From Pseudooceanicola nitratireducens (GTDB lineage: Bacteria > Pseudomonadota > Alphaproteobacteria > Rhodobacterales > Rhodobacteraceae): DNA of 64,000 nucleotides. The position numbers were made by a program, and so were the translations under genes. The notes under the pieces are model-generated. The model searched no databases. It was not told where the DNA came from and saw nothing but the letters and a program-made list of their open reading frames with translations. The DNA lies in contig NZ_FNZG01000002.1 in assembly GCF_900109195.1 (NCBI RefSeq), forward strand, positions 814,191 through 878,190. Direction: 5' to 3'. This document shows, one piece after another, positions 59,419 to 64,000 of this stretch. How positions within the stretch are numbered: the stretch's first letter is position 1; every line of letters starts with the position of its first letter.

Positions 59419-60177
59419 TTACTTTGGCGCCATACGGATCGCACCATCCAGACGGATGACCTCTCCGTTCATGTATTGCGTCTCGATCAGGAACTTCGCG
59501 GCATTGGCGAAATCCGCCGGATCGCCCAGACGCGAGGGGTAGGGGACCTGGTGGCCCAGGCTTTCCTGCACATCCTCGGGCAAAGATGCCAGAAGCGGCG
59601 TCTTGAAGATCCCCGGTGCAATCGTGTTCACCCGGATGCCCGACCGCGCAAGTTCCCGCGCCATGGGCAGGGTCATGCCGACGATGCCGCCTTTGGATGC
59701 CGAATAGGCCGTCTGGCCGATCTGCCCGTCAAAGGCCGCAACGGATGCGGTGTTGACGATGGCCCCGCGCGCCAGATCCTCGATGGGATCCTTTTCGATC
59801 ATCTTCGCGGCGGCCAGGCGGGCGACGTTGAACGTGCCGATCAGGTTGACCTTGATCACCGTCTCGAAGTTGGCCAGCGGCATGGGGCCATTCTTGCCAA
59901 CCATCTTTTCCGGCGGGCCGATGCCGGCGCAGTTCACCACGATGCGCAGCGGGGCCAGGGCGTCGGCGGTGTCGACGGCCTTCTGCACGTCGTCCTCGGA
60001 TGTGACGTCACCTGCGGCGGCCGCGCCGCCCAGTTCCTGCGCCATGGCCTCGGCGGCGTCAGCGTTCCGGTCCAGCACGGTGACCTTCGCACCGTTTTCA
60101 GCCAGCATGCGGGCGACCGCCTGGCCAAGCCCGGATCCGCCACCGGTGACCAGCGCACCATGTCCTTGAATTTTCAT
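59419..60177 (-). CDS. Short-chain dehydrogenase, 3-hydroxyacyl-CoA type (CouN/HSD10-like)
   Basis: A 252-residue SDR. NAD site [18 protein letters not shown]-equivalent NCAGIG, catalytic Ser in [11 protein letters not shown] and YSASKGG (Tyr/Lys), with a C-terminal region typical of 3-hydroxyacyl-CoA dehydrogenase type II (17-beta-HSD10-like). Its start shares one base with the upstream ligase stop. In p-hydroxycinnamate pathways a dehydrogenase of this class oxidises the 3-hydroxy-3-arylpropionyl-CoA to the beta-keto thioester. General fatty-acid or steroid roles are alternatives. Confidence 0.9.
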   Translation of the reverse strand: MKIQGHGALVTGGGSGLGQAVARMLAENGAKVTVLDRNADAAEAMAQELGGAAAAGDVTSEDDVQKAVDTADALAPLRIVVNCAGIGPPEKMVGKNGPMPLANFETVIKVNLIGTFNVARLAAAKMIEKDPIEDLARGAIVNTASVAAFDGQIGQTAYSASKGGIVGMTLPMARELARSGIRVNTIAPGIFKTPLLASLPEDVQESLGHQVPYPSRLGDPADFANAAKFLIETQYMNGEVIRLDGAIRMAPK

Positions 60178-62015
60178 CAGCTTTCCTCCCTCTTCGGCGT
60201 GATGACATCCACGTCACCCGCCGTGTACAACCTTTCGACCAGATCCGCACGGTGGCGCAGCACCGCACGCTGGTTGACCGAACCCTTGTCCGTCACCTCG
60301 CCCTTGTCCAGATCCAGCGGCTGGTCCATCAGAAGAACCGCCGTCACCCGCCCCGAGGAGCCGCCCGCGCTGGCCGCATGGGCCGCCAGCTTCTCGGCCA
60401 CGGCCTCGTGCACTGCCGGGTGACGGGTCAGCTGATCGGCAGGGGTGTCGGGGGCCAGCAGGGCCAGGCGCGCCATGTCGGGCACCAGCAGCGCGGTCAG
60501 CCGTTCACGGTTTTCGCCCGCGATCACCGCGTTCGAGGCCAGCCCGCCCATCTGGTCCACCAGCTTGGCACGCAGGGCCCCGACGGCGACCCAGGTGCCG
60601 GTCTGAAGTTTGAAGTTCTCGGCGATGCGGCCGTCGAAGACGAAGCCCTTCCAGGGGTTGCCCTCTTCCGCGAAGCGCAGCGCGTCGCCCAGCATGTAGA
60701 ATCCTTCGTCGTCAAAGGCCTTGGCGGTCATTTCGGCGTTGCGCCAGTAGCCGGGCGTGACGTTCGGCCCCTTGATCCGCACCTCGAGCTTGCCCTCGGC
60801 CGGGACCAGTTTCATGACCACGCCCTGAGAGGGGATGCCCACATTGCCCGGCCCCTCCTGCGGGTCGGTGCAATACAGCGAAAAGGGGGCCGTCTCGGTC
60901 GAGCCGAGGCCGGTGGACATCAGCACCTTGTGGCCGACGGTCTGTTCGGCCAGATCCTCGATCCGGGTCCAGGTGTGCTGGGCCAGACCGGCACCGGCGT
61001 ACATCATGTGCTTGAGATTGCGAAAGAAGCTTTCCCGCAATTGGTCGTCGGTCTCCATCGCGCGGACCAGGGCGTCATAGCCCGCTGGCACGGTCAGGTG
61101 CCAGTTGGGAGAGACCTCTCGCAGGTTGCGGATCGTTTCGGCCATGCCGCCCGGCGTCGGCTTGCCGTGATCGATGTAATAGGTGCCGCCGTTATACAGC
61201 ACCATGTTGAAGACTTTGTTGCCGGCGGCGGTATGGCTCCAGGGCAGCCAGTTGACGACCACGGGCGGCTCGTCCCGCAGGAAGGCGTAGCAATCGGCAA
61301 CGATTTCCTGATTCGAGGCCAGCATCCGGTTGGTCTGGGTCACCGCCTTGGGCGTGCCGGTGGTGCCAGAGGTGAACAGGAACTTGACCACGCTGTCCGG
61401 GCCTGTCGCCGCATGGGCCGCATCCACGTCGCGCGGGGTGGCGGTTGCGTCCGCCCACAGGGTCGTCGGACGGCCCGCCACCTGGCCTTCGGTGGTGAGG
61501 ACGATGATGTCTTCGGGCAGGGCCTTCAGGATCGCATCCTCAAAGTGGCCAGCCTTTTGCGCAAAGACCGCTCCGGGGGTGATCTGCTGGGCGATGCCGG
61601 TCAGCTTGGCATAGTCCGAGGCGACCAGCGAATAGGCCGGGGAAATCGCCGCCGAGGGGATGCCAACATATTGCGCGGCCATGGCAATCACCGCGTGTTC
61701 GATGCTGTTCTCCGACAGGATCATCAGCGGCCGTTCCACCGTCAGCCCCTGATCCAGCAGCCATTGCCCGCGTGTCCGCACCTGTGCCGCCAGATCCGCG
61801 TAGGTGACCCGCCGCCAATCGTCGCCGTCCCGTTCCGCCATCCATGTGGTGTCGGGCGTCTGCGCGGCCCAATGGTCGATGCGGTCGGTCATACGTGCGG
61901 GGTAGTCGGCGATCGGGTCTTCGCGCCAGATCAGCCAGGACCCGTCCGGGCGCTCCTCCCACGCCAGCTGGGGGTCCCACAACTTGGCCTGACGGTAGCC
62001 TTCTGCATGTGCCAT
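60177..62015 (-). CDS. Feruloyl/p-coumaroyl-CoA synthetase-like acyl-CoA ligase
   Basis: A 612-residue ANL ligase of the feruloyl-CoA synthetase (FCS) group. P-loop [45 protein letters not shown] and [18 protein letters not shown] follow. The N-terminal region [32 protein letters not shown] and [20 protein letters not shown] is characteristic of FCS proteins (about 600-620 residues), longer than usual acyl-CoA synthetases. GGGAGGAGACCC precedes ATG 62015. Divergent from the enoyl-CoA hydratase across a putative operator. Hydroxycinnamates are the favoured substrates. Confidence 0.9.
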   Translation of the reverse strand: MAHAEGYRQAKLWDPQLAWEERPDGSWLIWREDPIADYPARMTDRIDHWAAQTPDTTWMAERDGDDWRRVTYADLAAQVRTRGQWLLDQGLTVERPLMILSENSIEHAVIAMAAQYVGIPSAAISPAYSLVASDYAKLTGIAQQITPGAVFAQKAGHFEDAILKALPEDIIVLTTEGQVAGRPTTLWADATATPRDVDAAHAATGPDSVVKFLFTSGTTGTPKAVTQTNRMLASNQEIVADCYAFLRDEPPVVVNWLPWSHTAAGNKVFNMVLYNGGTYYIDHGKPTPGGMAETIRNLREVSPNWHLTVPAGYDALVRAMETDDQLRESFFRNLKHMMYAGAGLAQHTWTRIEDLAEQTVGHKVLMSTGLGSTETAPFSLYCTDPQEGPGNVGIPSQGVVMKLVPAEGKLEVRIKGPNVTPGYWRNAEMTAKAFDDEGFYMLGDALRFAEEGNPWKGFVFDGRIAENFKLQTGTWVAVGALRAKLVDQMGGLASNAVIAGENRERLTALLVPDMARLALLAPDTPADQLTRHPAVHEAVAEKLAAHAASAGGSSGRVTAVLLMDQPLDLDKGEVTDKGSVNQRAVLRHRADLVERLYTAGDVDVITPKREES

Positions 62016-62040
62016 CCTGGGTCTCCTCCCTCTGCGCCCG

Positions 62041-62070
62041 AGAATTTCGTTTACAAGGAAACAATTTTCT
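62041..62070. promoter_or_regulatory. Imperfect palindrome in the ligase/hydratase divergent promoter
   Basis: AGAATTTCGTTTAC-AAG-GAAACAATTTTCT, 30 bases, AT-rich, central in the 88-base gap between the divergent genes. It is a plausible site for the MarR-type repressor downstream, which would control both arms. Confidence 0.6.
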
Positions 62071-62103
62071 GGGAAACAATCAATGCGAAAAATGAGGGAA
62101 GCC

Positions 62104-62898
62104 ATGTCCGACAGTGAATCCGACAAAGACATCGTCCTTTACGACCTGGATGGAGAGGTCGCGGTCATCACGCTGAACCGGCCCGAGAAACGCAATGCCG
62201 TCAGCGACCGGGTGATCAAGGCCCTGGCTGCCGCCGTGGACCGCGCCCAGGAAGAAGCCAAGGCCGCCGTGATCTGCGGCAATGGCAAGCATTTCTGCGC
62301 CGGTCTGGACCTGGCGGAACATGTCAAACGCTCTCCGATCGAGGGGGTGCACCATTCGCGCAGCTGGCACGCCGTCTTTGACCGGATCGAAGCGGGCAAG
62401 ATCCCCTTCTTCAGCGCCCTGCACGGGGCCGTCGTGGGTGGCGGGCTTGAACTGGCGGCGGCGACGCATATTCGGGTGGCTGATGCGACGACCTTCTTCG
62501 CGCTGCCCGAAGGCACGCGCGGTATTTTCGTCGGCGGTGGTGCCTCGGTTCGCGTCGGGCGGCTGTGCGGCGTGGCGCGGATGACAGACATGATGCTGAC
62601 CGGGCGCACCGTCTCGGCCGAGCAGGGGGAGCATTGGAACCTGTGCCAATACGTCGTCGGCGAAGGCGAGGCGAAGGCATTTGCCATCGACCTGGCGCGC
62701 AAGGCGGCGCAGAATGCCGAGATGTCGAATTATTCCATCATCCACGCGCTGCCGCGGGTCGGGGACATGTCGCGCGCCGACGGGCTGTTCCTGGAAAGCT
62801 TCGTCGCTTCGATGGCCGCCTCCTCTCCGGAAGCCGAGGAGCGCCTGAATGCCTTCCTCAACAAAAGCGCGGCGCGCCTGTCGCATCCCGGCAAGTGA
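62104..62898 (+). CDS. Enoyl-CoA hydratase/isomerase family protein (hydroxycinnamoyl-CoA hydratase-like)
   Basis: A 264-residue crotonase-fold protein. Oxyanion-hole segments NGKHFCAGLDL and HGAVVGGGLELAAA are present, as is a conserved acidic LPEGTRGIFVGGG with a Glu in the catalytic position. ATG 62104 follows GAGGGAAGCC. With the FCS-like ligase, dehydrogenase and amidohydrolase around it, hydration of p-hydroxycinnamoyl-CoA is the likely role; a hydratase-lyase (feruloyl-CoA to vanillin) is a second possibility. Its stop overlaps the MarR GTG start. Confidence 0.9.
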   Translation: MSDSESDKDIVLYDLDGEVAVITLNRPEKRNAVSDRVIKALAAAVDRAQEEAKAAVICGNGKHFCAGLDLAEHVKRSPIEGVHHSRSWHAVFDRIEAGKIPFFSALHGAVVGGGLELAAATHIRVADATTFFALPEGTRGIFVGGGASVRVGRLCGVARMTDMMLTGRTVSAEQGEHWNLCQYVVGEGEAKAFAIDLARKAAQNAEMSNYSIIHALPRVGDMSRADGLFLESFVASMAASSPEAEERLNAFLNKSAARLSHPGK

Positions 62899-63374
62899 GC
62901 CGGGTGCAGCTGGTGGTCGACCGCTCGGACGAGGCCGAGCTGCGGCTGGGCCAACTGGCCGGGTCGCTTGGCTTCCTGTTCCGGGTCGGCCAGCTGGAAG
63001 TCTTTGACAATTTCTTCGACCAGCTGGGGAAATCCGGGCTGAAGCCGGGCGAATTCTCGGTCCTCTGGGTGGTGCATCTGAATCCGGGCGTGCGCCAGGG
63101 GGCGGTGGCCGAAAAGCTGCGGATCAAGCGGGCGCATATGACCAAGCTGGTGCGCAGCTTCGAAGAAGACGGGCTGATCGAACGCACAATCCCCGAAGGA
63201 GACCGCCGTGGGATCGAGCTGAGGCTGACCCGATCCGGCAGCGCTTTTGTCGAGGATCACGCGCAGGAGTTCTTTGACTACGCGCAAAGCGAAACCGACC
63301 GGCTTAGCCCCGATGAGGCGGCGCAACTGATTGCCCTGCTACAGAAATTCACCGGGCTGACCCCCGGTTCGTGA
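62895..63374 (+). CDS. MarR-family regulator (CouR/FerC/PhdR-like)
   Basis: A 159-residue winged-helix regulator. The DNA-binding core is LKPGEFSVLWVVHLNPGVRQ ... KRAHMTKLVRSFEEDGLIERT, with the wing in EGDRRGIELRLTRSG. GTG at 62895 overlaps the hydratase stop (GTGA). In p-hydroxycinnamate systems (CouR, FerC, PhdR) a MarR protein represses the ligase and hydratase genes until a hydroxycinnamoyl-CoA binds it. The divergent palindrome at 62041 fits. Confidence 0.92.
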   Translation: MSRVQLVVDRSDEAELRLGQLAGSLGFLFRVGQLEVFDNFFDQLGKSGLKPGEFSVLWVVHLNPGVRQGAVAEKLRIKRAHMTKLVRSFEEDGLIERTIPEGDRRGIELRLTRSGSAFVEDHAQEFFDYAQSETDRLSPDEAAQLIALLQKFTGLTPGS

Positions 63375-63405
63375 CGTATGCGCCACGGCGCAGAGGAGGA
63401 GAGAC

Positions 63406-64000
63406 ATGAATTTTGACGAGTTGATCGCCATCGACATCCACACCCATGCAGAGGAACCCTGCAACCACGGGCGGGACGACGGCTATAACGAATTTCAGGC
63501 CGGCATGGCCAAGTATTTCCGCAACCCCGCCGGGGCCGAGGGCATGCTGCCGACCGTGCCACAGACCGCCGAGTATTTCCGTGAACGCAAGATCGGCGCG
63601 GTGATCTTCCCCGTGGATGCGGAACGCGAGACGGGGTTCAAACGCTACAGCAACGAAGAAGTCGCCCAGCTCTGTGCCGAGAATGACGACATCCTGATCC
63701 CCTTCGCCTCGATCGACCCGCACAAGGGCAAGGCGGGGGTGCGCGAAGTGCGGCGTCTGGTTCGCGATTTCGGCGTGCGCGGGTTCAAGTTCCACCCCAC
63801 GATGCAGGGCTTCTGGCCGAACGATCACAAGATCGCCTATGAAATGTATCAGGCGATCGAGGAAGAGGGCGCGATTGCCCTATTCCACACCGGGCAGACC
63901 GGCGTGGGATCGGGGATGCGCGGCGGCATGGGGATGCGGCTGAAGTATTCGAACCCGGTGCACGTCGATGACGTGGCCGTGGATTTCCCCGACATGAAGA
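63406..64000 (+). CDS. Metal-dependent amidohydrolase-superfamily protein, 5' part
   Basis: The first 198 residues of an amidohydrolase-like protein that runs past the window end. DIHTHAEEP near the N-terminus gives the HxH metal pair, with later metal/active-site regions GFKFHPTMQGFWPND and ALFHTGQTGVG. ATG 63406 follows GAGGAGGAGAGAC. Members of this superfamily include aromatic decarboxylases (ACMSD-like), and also the CouO/PhdC hydrolase that cleaves the beta-keto aryl thioester in retro-Claisen hydroxycinnamate degradation. The neighbourhood favours the latter. Confidence 0.85.
   Translation, partial: MNFDELIAIDIHTHAEEPCNHGRDDGYNEFQAGMAKYFRNPAGAEGMLPTVPQTAEYFRERKIGAVIFPVDAERETGFKRYSNEEVAQLCAENDDILIPFASIDPHKGKAGVREVRRLVRDFGVRGFKFHPTMQGFWPNDHKIAYEMYQAIEEEGAIALFHTGQTGVGSGMRGGMGMRLKYSNPVHVDDVAVDFPDMK

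Overview
The window is a GC-rich (roughly two-thirds GC) stretch of alphaproteobacterial chromosome. Gene style points to a Rhodobacteraceae/Roseobacter-type heterotroph: three complete tripartite TRAP transporters, a bacteriophytochrome with an HWE-type kinase, ABC sugar and branched-chain-type importers, many acyl-CoA ligases, and Alphaproteobacterial copper control. The family assignment is inference from gene content; no 16S or housekeeping phylogeny is available here. No mobile element, integrase, CRISPR array or rRNA was seen; the only RNA gene is one tRNA-Ser.

Layout. 1-5.4 kb: the 3' part of ychF, a sulfotransferase-like orphan, a translationally coupled heme oxygenase / bacteriophytochrome pair, and tRNA-Ser(GCU). 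5.5-9.7 kb: an RND efflux pump (adaptor plus permease). 9.9-16.6 kb: a sugar-uptake module with a binding protein, a permease with a C-terminal extension, a PfkB kinase and a transaldolase-like enzyme on the minus strand; the ATPase and a ROK repressor lie divergently, with a 37-bp palindrome between. 16.7-20.8 kb: a copper-resistance module (CopA, CueR, a small Cys/His/Met-rich secreted protein, cytochrome c) with two MerR-type promoters of 19-bp spacing. 20.9-31.6 kb: acyl-CoA ligase, TetR regulators, a TRAP operon, an MDR oxidoreductase, a DsbA/FrnE-like protein and a second acyl-CoA ligase. 32-34.8 kb: a GAF-Fis regulator without an AAA+ domain, a perfect 24-bp palindrome, then an aldehyde dehydrogenase. 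34.8-41.9 kb: an aromatic-aldehyde-dehydrogenase-like gene with a full Liv-type ABC importer, divergent from an AraC regulator.

42-48 kb: a second TRAP operon, a LysR regulator with two N-terminal helix-turn-helix domains, a type I (VOC) extradiol dioxygenase-like protein and a LigK/ProA-type 4-carboxy-4-hydroxy-2-oxoadipate aldolase; together these suggest aromatic ring-cleavage catabolism. 48.1-49.8 kb: GtrA and UbiA-family membrane proteins. 49.9-59 kb: an RpiR regulator divergent from an eight-gene operon (N-formylglutamate-amidohydrolase-like, TRAP Q-M-P, glutamine-synthetase-like ligase, VOC protein, aldehyde dehydrogenase, iron alcohol dehydrogenase). This set fits a gamma-glutamylation route for an amino alcohol or amine and is the best candidate for an undescribed pathway. 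59.4-64 kb: SDR dehydrogenase, feruloyl/coumaroyl-CoA synthetase-like ligase, enoyl-CoA hydratase, MarR regulator and the start of an amidohydrolase. This matches the gene complement of CoA-dependent, retro-Claisen p-hydroxycinnamate degradation (Cou/Phd systems).

Overall the window reads as a run of independently regulated uptake-plus-catabolism islands for plant- or plankton-derived carbon, each with its own local regulator and usually a visible operator. Substrates are inferred from family and context only.
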